Notes under the pieces: generated by a model | Databases searched by the model: none | Told to the model about the DNA's origin: nothing | The model's input: only the letters and a program-made list of their open reading frames with translations | Made by a program: the position numbers and the translations under genes | Part shown: piece by piece, positions 8,413-17,182 of the stretch | How positions within the stretch are numbered: position 1 is the stretch's first letter | Layout: each line of letters opens with the position of its first letter | Source: Amycolatopsis taiwanensis DSM 45107 | Lineage (GTDB): Bacteria > Actinomycetota > Actinomycetes > Mycobacteriales > Pseudonocardiaceae | Direction: 5' to 3' | NCBI RefSeq assembly: GCF_000519205.1 | Contig: NZ_KI912601.1 | Coordinates: 216,571-280,570, forward strand | Length of the DNA stretch: 64,000 nt

Positions 8413-8898
8413 GTGAGTGAGAGCTCCAGCGCGCCTGGCACAGCAACGAACGACACCGGCACGAGATACTCCGAACGCCTCTACGTGCCGTGGTGGAACT
8501 GGCCCCTGCCGCTGATCGGAGCGGCGCTGATGGCCGCGACGATCCACCTCGGCTATCCGGGTCTGCGGGGCTGGTTGCCCTACGTGGTGCTGATCGCGCT
8601 GATGGCCGCCCTGCTGGTGCAGTTCGGCCGGGCCAAGGTCGAGGTCACCGGCGACGAGCTGCGGGTGGGGAAGGCGCATCTGCCGTTGCGGTTCGTCGGC
8701 CAGGTCGAGGTGATCTCCAAGGAAGCGAAGCGCAAGGCACTGGGCCCGGAATTCGACCCGGCCGCCTTCATGCTGCACCGCGGCTGGGTCGGGCCGGTCG
8801 TGCGGGTGCACCTCACCGACCCCGACGATCCCACTCCCTACTGGGTGTTCAGCACCCGCAAACCCGAAAAGCTGGCCGAAATCCTGCGCTCGCGCTAA
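8413..8898 (+). CDS. DUF3093 family membrane protein (Rv2698 homologue)
   Basis: 161 residues. Two adjacent hydrophobic helices at about 28-45 and 54-72 ([15 protein letters not shown] and [15 protein letters not shown]) form a hairpin in the membrane, and the remaining 90 residues form a soluble beta-rich domain (PH-like pattern) with the conserved [11 protein letters not shown] and YWVFSTRKP segments. Divergent from dut, convergent with the DUF4193 gene. Function unknown. Confidence 0.82.
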   Translation: MSESSSAPGTATNDTGTRYSERLYVPWWNWPLPLIGAALMAATIHLGYPGLRGWLPYVVLIALMAALLVQFGRAKVEVTGDELRVGKAHLPLRFVGQVEVISKEAKRKALGPEFDPAAFMLHRGWVGPVVRVHLTDPDDPTPYWVFSTRKPEKLAEILRSR

Positions 8899-8955
8899 CT
8901 CACCTGGGGCAGGCGCCCGGTCCATCTCGTGGTGACACGCCCGAGACAACGCCGC

Positions 8956-8985
8956 GCCCGGCAACATGTCGACATGTTGCCGGGC
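8956..8985. terminator. 30-bp perfect palindrome between convergent genes
   Basis: The two halves, centred between 8970 and 8971, are exact reverse complements over 15 bp (GCCCGGCAACATGTC and its complement). It lies in the 95-bp space between the convergent DUF3093 and DUF4193 genes. No T-tract follows on either strand. A bidirectional terminator is the simplest reading; a protein-binding palindrome is possible. Confidence 0.6.
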
Positions 8986-8993
8986 CGACCGGT

Positions 8994-9302
8994 TCACGCG
9001 CAGTCGCGGCAGATCATCCGGCCGTTGCTCTCCTCGGCCAGGCGGCTGCGGTGATGCACCAGGAAGCAGACCGAGCACGTGAACTCGTCGGCCTGCTTCG
9101 GCACCACCTTGACCGTCAGATCTTCCCCGGAGAGCCCGGAAAGATCCGCGCCCGGGAGCTCGAAGTTCTCCGCGGTCGCGTCCTCGTCGACGTCCACGAC
9201 GCCGGACTGGTTCTCGTTACGCCTCGCTTTCAGTTCCTCCAACGAGTCTTCGGCAAGCTCGTCGGCCTCACTGCGGCGCGGAGCGTCGTAGTCGGTCGCC
9301 AT
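8994..9302 (-). CDS. DUF4193 zinc-ribbon protein (Rv2699c homologue)
   Basis: 102-residue acidic protein. The C-terminus carries Cys76-x2-Cys79 and Cys98-x2-Cys101, the pattern of a small zinc ribbon; the N-terminal 70 residues are D/E-rich and probably flexible. Its place between DUF3093 and the cei-like gene is the conserved actinobacterial order. GGTGAGGG is the ribosome site before ATG 9302. RNA polymerase-associated or nucleic-acid-binding roles are plausible but unproven. Confidence 0.85.
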   Translation of the reverse strand: MATDYDAPRRSEADELAEDSLEELKARRNENQSGVVDVDEDATAENFELPGADLSGLSGEDLTVKVVPKQADEFTCSVCFLVHHRSRLAEESNGRMICRDCA

Positions 9303-9758
9303 CGTCCCTCACCCCTGCGATCAGCTTGGATGTCAATCTTCGGGCCCACGAAGCCTCTCGCGTACCCTGCGTGCCGCTGGTCAACGTTCCAGCGCCCCTG
9401 TTTGTGCCCGGCTACGTAGTGAGGCAGGTCTCTCTTCTCAATCGGTTCGCAGCACCTGACCTACGGCCTGAGCCCGCAGAGGGTAGCTCACGAAGTACCC
9501 GAACTCGCAACGAGTTAGGCCAAGCCCTCGATACGTCACCCAGCAGGGGGAACGATGGGACCCAAAAGACCAGGTGAGCAAGGTATGACGGCCCCTGCGC
9601 CCGGACGACACGCCGGTCTGGCCCCCGTGGTGGGGCCGGGGAGTCGCACACCCGGAGAACACGGGGTGTGACGCGGCCGGGCACGGCACCGCTTAGGCTG
9701 ATCAGGTACGGGTTTCCGGCACCACCTCGGGGACCTGGTGAGCGGAAGGATTGGGGAA
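9303..9758. other. 456-bp divergent intergenic region
   Basis: Separates the divergent DUF4193 and LytR_C genes. A TAGGCT hexamer at 9694-9699 could be the -10 element of the LytR_C gene, giving a leader of about 50 nt. Short minus-strand frames across 9412-9804 have no start signal and no motif and are taken as chance. No known riboswitch or RNA family was recognised in the G/C-patterned stretch around 9540-9620. Confidence 0.4.
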
Positions 9759-10445
9759 GTGGCGTCGGGCATCCCTTTCGGCAACCGGCTCGGCAAACGG
9801 ACATCTCGGCCCTACCGCAGATACCGGCCGCTGCCCGCGGTCATCGTGCTCGTGGTGCTCGGTCTGGTCGCCATGGTCGTCTGGGTCCGGGCGATCGCCA
9901 GCAAGGCCGACATCGACGCCCAGACCCGCTGCAGCCCGCCCGCCACCCCGCCGGCCGGAGTGATCTTCACCTCAGTGGGCCATGGTGCGCTGGACGACGC
10001 GGCGCCGCTGCCGCTGGAGCAGGTGGCGGTGCGGGTGCTCAACGCCAGCCAGTCGCGCGGTCTGGCCTCGATCACCACGGAAAGCCTGCGCCAGCAAGGG
10101 TTCACCCAGGTCGCCCCGCCCGACAACGATCCCGCCTACCCACAGGGCAACGCGAAGTGCCGCGGCCAGATCCGGTTCGGTGAGCACGGCACCTCGGCGG
10201 CACGCACCCTGAGCTTCGTCGCGCCGTGCGCCGAACTGGTGAAGGACAACCGGGCCGACGCGACCGTCGACCTGGTCATCGGCAACGGGTTCACCGACCT
10301 GCAGATCACCGAACCGGCACACCGGGTGCTTCAGCAGTTGCAGGACTGGTCGGCACAGCATCCGGGCGGCGGCAACGACCAGTCGGCGACCAGCCCGGTC
10401 ATCGACCCCTCCCTGCTGGCCGCCGCGCACGACGTCGCCTGCTGA
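9759..10445 (+). CDS. cei: Membrane-anchored LytR_C domain protein (Cei/Rv2700 homologue)
   Basis: About 228 residues. A basic cytoplasmic N-terminus is followed by one transmembrane helix (LPAVIVLVVLGLVAMVVWV, about 25-43) and an extracytoplasmic part with the LytR/CpsA/Psr C-terminal domain (VRVLNASQSRGLA through VDLVIGNGF). M. tuberculosis Cei (Rv2700) is a cell-envelope integrity protein with this layout and place. GTG 9759 with AAGGA about 9 nt upstream is preferred; GTG 9738 would add seven residues. Convergent with suhB. Confidence 0.8.
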   Translation: MASGIPFGNRLGKRTSRPYRRYRPLPAVIVLVVLGLVAMVVWVRAIASKADIDAQTRCSPPATPPAGVIFTSVGHGALDDAAPLPLEQVAVRVLNASQSRGLASITTESLRQQGFTQVAPPDNDPAYPQGNAKCRGQIRFGEHGTSAARTLSFVAPCAELVKDNRADATVDLVIGNGFTDLQITEPAHRVLQQLQDWSAQHPGGGNDQSATSPVIDPSLLAAAHDVAC

Positions 10446-10452
10446 GTGCCGC

Positions 10453-11295
10453 TCAGATTTCGCCGGCTCCGCAGGAGATGAAGGCCTCGCGCAGTGGACC
10501 GGCGATGGTCGGCGCGGCCGCGAACGTGGCGTCGGGGCCCAGTTCGGGGTCCCTGCCCGGCAGGCTGACCACCGCGCCCGCCTCGGCCGCGATCAGCGCG
10601 CCGGCCGCCCAGTCCCAGCGGTGCAGGCCGTGCTCCAGGTAGCCGTCCGTCCACCCGGCCGCCACCGAGCACAGATCGAGCGCGCCCGATCCGGGGCGGC
10701 GCACGTCACGCACCCGGTCGAGCAGCCCGGCGATCATGCGCGCCTGCCGCGACCGGCGCTCGGCCAGGTAGGCGAACCCGGTGCCGACCAGCGCCAGGTC
10801 GAGCCGCTCCGGTGCCGACACGCGCAGGCGCCGCCCGTCCAGCCACGCACCGTCCCCGCGGGAGGCGGTCCAGCACCGCCCGCTGATCGGCTCGACGACG
10901 GCGCCCGCAACCGATGCGCCGGAAATCTGCGCGGCCACCGACACCGCGAAAACCGGTGATCCGTAAAGGAAGTTGACCGTGCCGTCGATCGGGTCGACGA
11001 CCCAGGTGACCGGGTCGGCGTCGCCCTCGACGGAGGCGGCGGGCGCCACGCCGCCACCCTCCTCACCGAGCACCGCCTCCCCCGGCCTCAGCTCGGCGAG
11101 CCGGCGCCGGATCAGCTCCTCGGAGGCGCGGTCCACCGCGGTGACCACATCGGTTTCCGAGGTCTTCGTCTCGACCCGCACCCGCTCACCTGCCACCATG
11201 GCGTTACGGGCCTTTCGCACCAGGTCGGCGGCCTCCCGCGCGACCTCGACGGCAACATCCTTCAAAGCAGACTCCACAGCTCCCACGGCAACCAT
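10453..11295 (-). CDS. suhB: Inositol-1-monophosphatase family protein
   Basis: Mg-dependent phosphatase expected to hydrolyse myo-inositol 1-phosphate for phosphatidylinositol and mycothiol synthesis. 280 residues. Metal-binding motifs are intact: GEEG at 77-80, DPIDGT at 101-106 and WDWAAG at 227-232. Place matches Rv2701c (suhB). ATG 11295 is chosen; an ATG at 11331 would add 12 residues and approach the divergent ppgK promoter. Related members can also act on fructose bisphosphate or histidinol phosphate, so the substrate is inferred. Confidence 0.9.
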   Translation of the reverse strand: MVAVGAVESALKDVAVEVAREAADLVRKARNAMVAGERVRVETKTSETDVVTAVDRASEELIRRRLAELRPGEAVLGEEGGGVAPAASVEGDADPVTWVVDPIDGTVNFLYGSPVFAVSVAAQISGASVAGAVVEPISGRCWTASRGDGAWLDGRRLRVSAPERLDLALVGTGFAYLAERRSRQARMIAGLLDRVRDVRRPGSGALDLCSVAAGWTDGYLEHGLHRWDWAAGALIAAEAGAVVSLPGRDPELGPDATFAAAPTIAGPLREAFISCGAGEI

Positions 11296-11358
11296 GGGAC
11301 CACACCCCGATAAGGTTTCCTGAGCAGGCATCTGAATCGAGTAGGAAGGGACACGCCA

Positions 11359-12120
11359 ATGACGGCGACCCGAGGTTTCGGTATCGACATCGGCGGCAGT
11401 GGTATCAAGGGCGCCCTTGTCGACCTGGAAAAGGGCGCGCTCATTGGCGACCGCCTCCGGATCGACACCCCGCAGCCATCGACCCCCGAGGCCGTCGCCG
11501 AGGTGGTCGAGCAGGTCGTGCGCCACTTCGACTGGAACGGCCCGGTCGGCATCACGCTGCCGGCCGTGGTGAAGAAGGGGGTGGCGCACACCGCGGCGAA
11601 CATCGACCGCCGGTGGATCGACACCGACGCGCAGAGCCTGTTCGCCAAGCAGCTGGGCCACAGCACCGACGACATCGCGGTGCTCAACGACGCCGACGCG
11701 GCCGGCATGGCGGAGATCCGGTTCGGCGACCCCGCCGGCCGCACCGGCGTCACCACGCTGCTCACCTTCGGCACCGGTATCGGCAGCGCGCTGTTCCAGG
11801 ACGGCAAGCTGGTGCCCAACACCGAACTCGGCCACGTGGAGGTCAACGGCCACGACGCCGAGAAGAAGGCGGCGGCGTCGGCGAAGGACAACGAGGGCCT
11901 GTCCTACCCGGAGTGGGCGAAGCGCGTGAATCGTTACCTGCGTGTGCTGGAGAACCTGATCTGGCCGGATCTGTTCATCGTGGGCGGCGGGGTCAGCAAG
12001 AAGTCCGAGAAGTGGGTGCCGCTGCTGAAGATCAGGACACCCGTCGCCGTCGCATCACTGCAGAACAACGCGGGCATCGTGGGCGCCGCGGCCGCCGCGG
12101 CCGAAGGCATCGAGCACTAG
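11359..12120 (+). CDS. ppgK: Polyphosphate glucokinase
   Basis: ROK-family enzyme that phosphorylates glucose using polyphosphate or ATP. 253 residues. The phosphate-1 loop DIGGSGIK is at 10-17, the catalytic NDADAAG segment at 110-116 and the phosphate-2 loop TFGTGIGSA at 136-144, followed by ELGH at 156-159. The lysine-rich stretches KKG, EKK and KKSEK are typical of the polyphosphate-using members. AGGAAGGGA precedes the ATG. Order suhB-ppgK-sigA is the same as Rv2701c-Rv2703. Confidence 0.93.
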   Translation: MTATRGFGIDIGGSGIKGALVDLEKGALIGDRLRIDTPQPSTPEAVAEVVEQVVRHFDWNGPVGITLPAVVKKGVAHTAANIDRRWIDTDAQSLFAKQLGHSTDDIAVLNDADAAGMAEIRFGDPAGRTGVTTLLTFGTGIGSALFQDGKLVPNTELGHVEVNGHDAEKKAAASAKDNEGLSYPEWAKRVNRYLRVLENLIWPDLFIVGGGVSKKSEKWVPLLKIRTPVAVASLQNNAGIVGAAAAAAEGIEH

Positions 12121-12337
12121 CGTGACGGTGCGGCCCGTGACTGCACGGCTCGATGTCTAGCCCGGACGAGTGCCAGGTTAGATGATCGGGCGCAACACAC
12201 GGGCGTATCGTCGTTACAATGGAACGCAGGCCGGGTCGAGGAGTTGGACAGCAGGCCTTGATACGTTTCCGAATTCTGAGGCTGGCTGGGGCCGCGTGTC
12301 CCGGCTCGCCGTGATCGACCGCTGCGAAAGGGCGTAA
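12121..12337 (+). promoter_or_regulatory. sigA leader and promoter region
   Basis: 217 bp between ppgK and sigA. TACAAT at 12215-12220 is a good -10 element; no clear TTGACA-type -35 is seen 17 nt before it. Transcription from here would give a leader of about 110 nt before the GTG at 12338, whose ribosome site is GAAAGGG. Confidence 0.45.
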
Positions 12338-13750
12338 GTGGCAGCCGCAAAAACCGCTACCCGAAGCGGCACGAAGACAACGAGCGCCGCCCAGGCTTCG
12401 TCGGCCGGCGCGAGCGCGGATCCCGAAGCGCGTGAGGCCACCGCCACCGAGCGGAACGGCACCGCGGCCAAGAAGCCGGCCACCCGGAAGTCGACCGCGG
12501 CCAAGCCGGGCGCCAAGAAGGGGCCCGCCAAGTCCGCGCGGCCCCGCAAGGCGGCCAAGGCGGAGGACTCCAAGGCAGAGCCGGAAGACGGTCCCGGCGA
12601 GGACCTGGAGGACGTCGATCTCGACGTCGACCTGTCGGACCTGGAAGAGGTCGAGGTCGATGTCGTCGACGCCACCGTCACCGACGAGTCCGACGACGAC
12701 GAGGAGGAGCCCGAGGGCACGCCGCGCGAGCGGGCCAAGGGCGGCAAGTCCGCCAACGACCCGGACTTCGTCTGGGACGAGGAGGAGTCCGAGGCGCTGC
12801 GCCAGGCGCGCAAGGACGCCGAGCTGACCGCCTCCGCGGACTCGGTGCGCGCCTACCTCAAGCAGATCGGCAAGGTCGCGCTGCTCAACGCCGAGGAGGA
12901 GGTGGAGCTGGCCAAGCGGATCGAGGCCGGGCTCTACGCCGCCGAGCGCGTCCGGGTCGCCGAGGAGGAGGGCGAGAAGCTGGTCACCCAGCTCCGCCGC
13001 GACCTCAAGTGGATCGTCCGGGATGGTGAGCGCGCCAAGAACCACCTGCTGGAGGCCAACCTCCGGCTGGTCGTGTCGCTCGCCAAGCGCTACACCGGAC
13101 GCGGCATGGCGTTCCTGGATCTGATCCAGGAGGGCAACCTGGGCCTGATCCGCGCGGTCGAGAAGTTCGACTACACCAAGGGCTACAAGTTCTCCACCTA
13201 CGCCACCTGGTGGATCCGGCAGGCGATCACCCGTGCCATGGCCGACCAGGCACGCACCATCCGTATCCCGGTGCACATGGTCGAGGTGATCAACAAGCTG
13301 GGCCGCATCCAGCGTGAGCTGCTCCAGGACCTCGGGCGCGAGCCCACCCCGGAGGAGCTGGCGAAGGAGATGGACATCTCGCCGGAGAAGGTCCTGGAGA
13401 TCCAGCAGTACGCGCGCGAGCCGATCTCGCTCGACCAGACCATCGGTGACGAGGGCGATTCGCAGCTCGGTGACTTCATCGAGGACTCCGAGGCGGTCGT
13501 GGCGGTGGACGCGGTTTCGTTCACCCTGCTGCAGGACCAGCTCCAGTCGGTGCTGCAGACGCTGTCCGAACGCGAAGCCGGCGTGGTCCGGCTGCGCTTC
13601 GGCCTCACCGACGGCCAGCCGAGGACTTTAGACGAAATCGGCCAGGTGTACGGCGTCACCCGCGAGCGCATCCGCCAGATCGAGTCCAAGACGATGTCGA
13701 AACTGCGTCACCCGTCGCGGTCGCAGGTGCTGCGCGACTACCTCGACTGA
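12338..13750 (+). CDS. sigA: Principal RNA polymerase sigma factor SigA (HrdB/RpoD)
   Basis: Essential primary sigma-70 factor. 470 residues: a lysine/alanine-rich, then acidic N-terminal extension (1-150) typical of actinobacterial SigA; region 1.2 from about 160; regions 2.1-2.4 ending in [12 protein letters not shown] (tryptophans 291-292), which melts and reads the -10 element; regions 3 and 4, with the helix-turn-helix [10 protein letters not shown] near the C-terminus reading the -35. Translation starts at GTG 12338. Followed by a strong terminator. SigB at 23348 shares almost identical region 2 sequence. Confidence 0.97.
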   Translation: MAAAKTATRSGTKTTSAAQASSAGASADPEAREATATERNGTAAKKPATRKSTAAKPGAKKGPAKSARPRKAAKAEDSKAEPEDGPGEDLEDVDLDVDLSDLEEVEVDVVDATVTDESDDDEEEPEGTPRERAKGGKSANDPDFVWDEEESEALRQARKDAELTASADSVRAYLKQIGKVALLNAEEEVELAKRIEAGLYAAERVRVAEEEGEKLVTQLRRDLKWIVRDGERAKNHLLEANLRLVVSLAKRYTGRGMAFLDLIQEGNLGLIRAVEKFDYTKGYKFSTYATWWIRQAITRAMADQARTIRIPVHMVEVINKLGRIQRELLQDLGREPTPEELAKEMDISPEKVLEIQQYAREPISLDQTIGDEGDSQLGDFIEDSEAVVAVDAVSFTLLQDQLQSVLQTLSEREAGVVRLRFGLTDGQPRTLDEIGQVYGVTRERIRQIESKTMSKLRHPSRSQVLRDYLD

Positions 13751-13768
13751 CGCGCCACGGAGTTTTAC

Positions 13769-13807
13769 ACCGGCCTTTCGCCCCCACCGGGGCGGGAGGC
13801 CGGTTTT
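13769..13807 (+). terminator. Intrinsic terminator of sigA
   Basis: ACCGGCCT (13769-13776) pairs with AGGCCGGT (13797-13804), with an inner C/G stem, followed by TTTT. It begins 19 bp after the sigA stop. Confidence 0.8.
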
Positions 13808-13811
13808 CATG

Positions 13812-14249
13812 TTATCGGGCGGGCCCGATCAGGAACAGTTCGCGCAATGCGTAGACCAGGCGTTCGATAACCTGGAACCGCACGCGGCCATCGTTTTCCA
13901 CCACGGCGAGCACGGTACCTCCGGGGCCGGTGACGGTGCCGGCAATCAGCATGCTTCGCAAACCGTGACGGCGCGAAGTCCACAACGGAGGGAGCCCGCC
14001 CTCGAGGTAGTCGAGCAACGCCCGGTCCGGCGTGTCGTCCGCACCCAGACCGTGAAGGTCCACAATGGCCACTGGTGCGACCCAGGAATGCTTGTACAGC
14101 CCGGAAAGAAGGGCACTGAAGCCGTCGACAGTCCACTTGGGACCGAGATTCCGCCCGCACAGCGGCCCTGGCGCCTCGATCTCATCGCGAAAAGGGGAGA
14201 CCAGCGCTCGGGCGCCGGGAAACCAGCGCACCTGATCCAGCAACGTCAA
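13812..14249 (-). CDS. Hypothetical protein, 145 residues, TTG start
   Basis: No family was recognised. From TTG 14249, preceded by GAGG with 8-nt spacing, the protein is compact and soluble: an N-terminal segment with a cysteine (GPLCGRN, about 29-35), a central hydrophobic core (KHSWVAPVAIVDLHGLGADD) and a C-terminal beta/helix part ending ERLVYALRELFLIGPAR. G/C in third codon positions supports coding. The stop is 4 bp from the sigA terminator, so it is transcribed toward sigA. It may form a unit with the damaged gene just upstream. Start uncertain. Confidence 0.6.
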   Translation of the reverse strand: MTLLDQVRWFPGARALVSPFRDEIEAPGPLCGRNLGPKWTVDGFSALLSGLYKHSWVAPVAIVDLHGLGADDTPDRALLDYLEGGLPPLWTSRRHGLRSMLIAGTVTGPGGTVLAVVENDGRVRFQVIERLVYALRELFLIGPAR

Positions 14250-14283
14250 TGCAGTGTCCTCGTCCGATTTGGCCCAGCCGCCG

Positions 14284-14610
14284 TCAGTACCGCCGCAGGC
14301 GCGCCGCGATGGTCTCCGCGGCGGTGGGCTCGGCCGGGCCGGCCGACAGCCGGCACCGGGCTGCCTGGCTCCGCTACGAGCATGTTGTGACGACCCCGCC
14401 ACAGCGACATACGCAGGTGTCCGCCGTTGACCACCGCCCCGGGACCGGCGGTCGGCGCGAAGCTGACGCGCAGGCCGCACGTCGCGCGGCGGCGTGGATG
14501 GTCCGGCCGGCGAGCCTGACCGGCCGGCGTAACCGCTCCGTCACCGGCGCCGGCCGCACGTCCCCGGCCGCGGCCGGGTCCTCGACAGCCGCCGATGCTG
14601 CCTTCGTCAT
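14284..14610 (-). pseudogene. Frameshifted hypothetical gene
   Basis: From ATG 14610 the frame codes convincingly for about 45 residues (MTKAASAAVEDPAAAGDVR through RLAGRTIHAAARR), then coding character moves to another frame (CGLRVSFAPTAG through HNMLVAEPGSPVP, roughly 14340-14490) and returns to the first frame for the end (AEPTAAETIAARLRRY, stop at 14284). The first frame has an internal TAG. Two compensating single-base indels would repair a 108-residue protein. This is either a recent pseudogene or sequencing error. No family recognised. Confidence 0.5.
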
Positions 14611-14932
14611 GCCGTGCAGTGTCCCACCGATTCAGCTGAGAACGAACAAACCACCGGGCCGGCATGCCATCGGCAGCCGCCCGGCCGCCCTTTTCCACTG
14701 CCCCGAATGGGCGCTTGACCACGGGAAACTCCGGTGCAAACGGCTTGGGACGCCAGAAATCCGGGATCGGTTCTACGGCATCCGGGGTAATTCGAGGTGA
14801 CGCAGGTCCCAGTACCGCGGGAACACTTGCGGCTGGCGTAGCGTCTGAAAGAGTGGAAGCCACGAACACCGCGGTGATCGCGGCTGGATCGATGGCACCG
14901 GGGCACCGGTGCCGGGACGGAGGGAGACCCCG
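14611..14932. other. 322-bp divergent intergenic region
   Basis: Lies between the damaged minus-strand gene and the DUF7455 gene. It contains a short GC palindrome GGCACCGG/CCGGTGCC near 14900-14912. No gene is supported here, and no confident promoter was identified. Confidence 0.3.
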
Positions 14933-15112
14933 ATGACCACTACGACGCTCACCCGCCCCGAACTGACCGCTGCCGACCGATGCGACCGGTGCGGTGCCGC
15001 AGCCAAGGTTCGTGCGATTCTCCCCACCGGGGGAGAACTGCTCTTTTGCGGCCACCACGCCCGTGAGCACGAGTCCAAACTCCGCGAGCTGGCGGCCGAG
15101 ATCCAGAGCTGA
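14933..15112 (+). CDS. Small zinc-finger-like protein, DUF7455 family
   Basis: 59 residues from ATG 14933, with a strong GGAGGGAGA ribosome site. Cys17-x2-Cys20 and Cys39-x-His41-His42 form a likely zinc site in a very small domain (RCDRCGAAAKVRAILPTGG and LLFCGHHAREHE). The C-terminal 17 residues form a charged helix. The family is widespread in actinobacteria downstream of sigA; no function is known. Followed immediately by an intrinsic terminator. Confidence 0.8.
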   Translation: MTTTTLTRPELTAADRCDRCGAAAKVRAILPTGGELLFCGHHAREHESKLRELAAEIQS

Positions 15113-15127
15113 GGATTCAGGCGTAGG

Positions 15128-15164
15128 ACGGGCGGGAACCGCGAAGGGTTCCCGCCCGTTTTTT
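15128..15164 (+). terminator. Strong intrinsic terminator
   Basis: ACGGGCGGGAACC (15128-15140) pairs with GGTTCCCGCCCGT (15147-15159) around a six-base loop, followed by a T-tract. Ends transcription of the DUF7455 gene. Confidence 0.9.
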
Positions 15165-15228
15165 ATGACCTATGTCACGACTGGCAACGCTTTCTTGACC
15201 CGCCACTCGCGCCGACCCTGAGCTGTTT

Positions 15229-16983
15229 CTACCAAGACCGGAGCGTGACGATGCGTTCCTCGAGCTGCTCGACGGAGGCCATCGCGGTCGGCGGGCCACC
15301 GCAGACGCGGCGCAGTTCGCTGTGAATCGCACCGTGCGGCTTTTTCGTCCGGTGGTGGTACATCCCGACCAGTGCGTTCAGTTCCTTGCGCAGCGCGGCG
15401 ATACGTTCGGAAACCGACTGCGGTTTCGGCGCGGGCGCCGGTGCCTCTTCCTTCGCGGGCTTACGTCGTTTCACATCGGCGAGTTGCTCCTCCTGCCGTT
15501 TGCGCAGCAGCGCGCGGACCTGCTCGGGTTCGAGCAGGCCGGGCAGGCCGAGGTACTCCTGCTCCTCGTCGCTGCCGGAGAACACCGCCGTGCCGAAGGA
15601 GTTTCCGTCGTAGATGACCTGGTCCAGCTCGGCGGAGGCGCCCAGCGAAGTGAACGCCTTCTCCTCCTCGCCGGGCTCGTCCTCGGTGCGGTTCGCGTTG
15701 GCGAGCAGCTCGTCGTCCCAGCCGTCCTTTTCCCGGTGGGGCTTGCCGAGCACGTGATCGCGTTCGGCCTCCAGCTCGCTGGCCAGCTCGAGCAGCACCG
15801 GCACGCTGGGCAGGAACACGCTGGCCGTCTCGCCCTTCGCGCGTGAGCGCACGAACCGGCCGATGGCCTGCGCGAAGAACAGCGGGGTCGACGCGCTGGT
15901 CGCGTACACACCGACCGCCAGCCGGGGCACGTCGACGCCTTCGGACACCATCCGGACCGCGACCAGCCAGCGGTCGCGCGACTCGGAGAACTCGCCGATC
16001 CGCTTGGTGGCCCCGGGATCGTCGGAAAGCACCACCGTCGGCGTCTCGCCGTTGATCTCGCGCAGCAGCTTCGCGTAGGCGCGCGCGGACTCCTGGTCGG
16101 TCGCGATCACCAGGCCCCCGGCGTCGGGAATGCCACCGCCGCGCACCTGCTCCAGGCGGGTGTCGGCGGCCCGCAGCACCGAGGGAATCCACTCACCGCC
16201 GGGGTCCAGCGCGGTGCGCCAGGCCCGTGCGGTCTGTTCCGCGGTCAGCGGCTCCCCCAGCCGTGCGGTGAACTCCTCGCCCGCGTTGGTCCGCCAGGAC
16301 GCCTCGCCCGAATACGCCAGGAACACCACGGGCCGCACGACGCCGTCCGCGAGCGCGTCGGCGTAGCCGTAGGAGTGGTCCGGCTTGCTGCGCAGCGCGC
16401 CGTCGCCGTCGGGTTCGTAGGAGATGAACGGGATCGGCGAATCGTCGCTGCGAAACGGCGTCCCGGTCAGCGCCAGGCGGCGCACGGCGGGCGTGAACGC
16501 CTCTCGCACCGCGTCGCCCCAGGACTTGGCGTCGCCGCCGTGGTGGATCTCGTCCAGGATGACCAGCGTCTTGCGGTTCTCCGTGCGCACCCGGTGCAGC
16601 GTGGGATGCGCGGCCACCTGGGCGTAGGTCAGCGCGACCCCCTGGTAGTCCGAGGAGGTCGCGCCCTGGCCGTTGCGGTAGTTGGAATCGATGGCGATGC
16701 CGGACAGCGCGGCCGAAGCGGCCCACTGGTGCTTGAGGTGCTCGGTCGGGGTGACGATGGTGATCGACTCGACCGTCCGGTCGGTCAGCAGCTCGGCCGC
16801 GACACGCAGCCCGAACACCGTCTTGCCCGCACCCGGCGTGGCGACCGCGAGGAAGTCCTGCGGCCTGGTGGTGAGGTACTTCGTCAGGGCTCGGCGCTGC
16901 CAGGCACGCAGCGGGCGAGCTGTGGCATCGTGCTGGGGCTCAGGAGCCGTGTAGCTCCCGTTACGCTGGGCCGTGTCCGTCAA
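15229..16983 (-). CDS. DEAD/DEAH-box SF2 helicase
   Basis: 584 residues. Superfamily 2 motifs in order: Walker A ATPGAGKT (48-55), DEIHH (144-148), TGTPFR (173-178), SEGVDVPR (347-354) and QAIGRFVR (372-379). The two RecA-like domains belong to the ResIII/XPB-like group rather than RNA DEAD-box helicases. A charged C-terminal region (KRRKPAKEEAPAP) links to a final helical part. TTG 16983 is the likely start, with GGGGAGG about 5 nt upstream. It may act in DNA repair or as a nucleic-acid translocase; no partner is encoded nearby. Confidence 0.88.
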   Translation of the reverse strand: MTDTAQRNGSYTAPEPQHDATARPLRAWQRRALTKYLTTRPQDFLAVATPGAGKTVFGLRVAAELLTDRTVESITIVTPTEHLKHQWAASAALSGIAIDSNYRNGQGATSSDYQGVALTYAQVAAHPTLHRVRTENRKTLVILDEIHHGGDAKSWGDAVREAFTPAVRRLALTGTPFRSDDSPIPFISYEPDGDGALRSKPDHSYGYADALADGVVRPVVFLAYSGEASWRTNAGEEFTARLGEPLTAEQTARAWRTALDPGGEWIPSVLRAADTRLEQVRGGGIPDAGGLVIATDQESARAYAKLLREINGETPTVVLSDDPGATKRIGEFSESRDRWLVAVRMVSEGVDVPRLAVGVYATSASTPLFFAQAIGRFVRSRAKGETASVFLPSVPVLLELASELEAERDHVLGKPHREKDGWDDELLANANRTEDEPGEEEKAFTSLGASAELDQVIYDGNSFGTAVFSGSDEEQEYLGLPGLLEPEQVRALLRKRQEEQLADVKRRKPAKEEAPAPAPKPQSVSERIAALRKELNALVGMYHHRTKKPHGAIHSELRRVCGGPPTAMASVEQLEERIVTLRSW

Positions 16984-17182
16984 GGACTCCTCCCCCTCCT
17001 CTCGCCGATCGGGAACGCGACATGCGAAGGCCCCCAGTAAGAACGCAGCACCCGGCTCCGCTGCCGGGCTGCGATGGGGGCGCCCGAAGGAGACTACCCG
17101 GCGGCCGCGAGGAGGGCGCAGACGAACACGCCGCGGCGGCAGCGGGCCAAATCACTGCGGATGCAGCATCCTGGGAAGTGCG

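Noticed and set aside
10246-10445. tRNA or rRNA genes anywhere in the window
   Set aside because: No cloverleaf with a T-loop GGTTCGAATC-type sequence and no rRNA core sequence was noticed on reading; a covariance search would be decisive.
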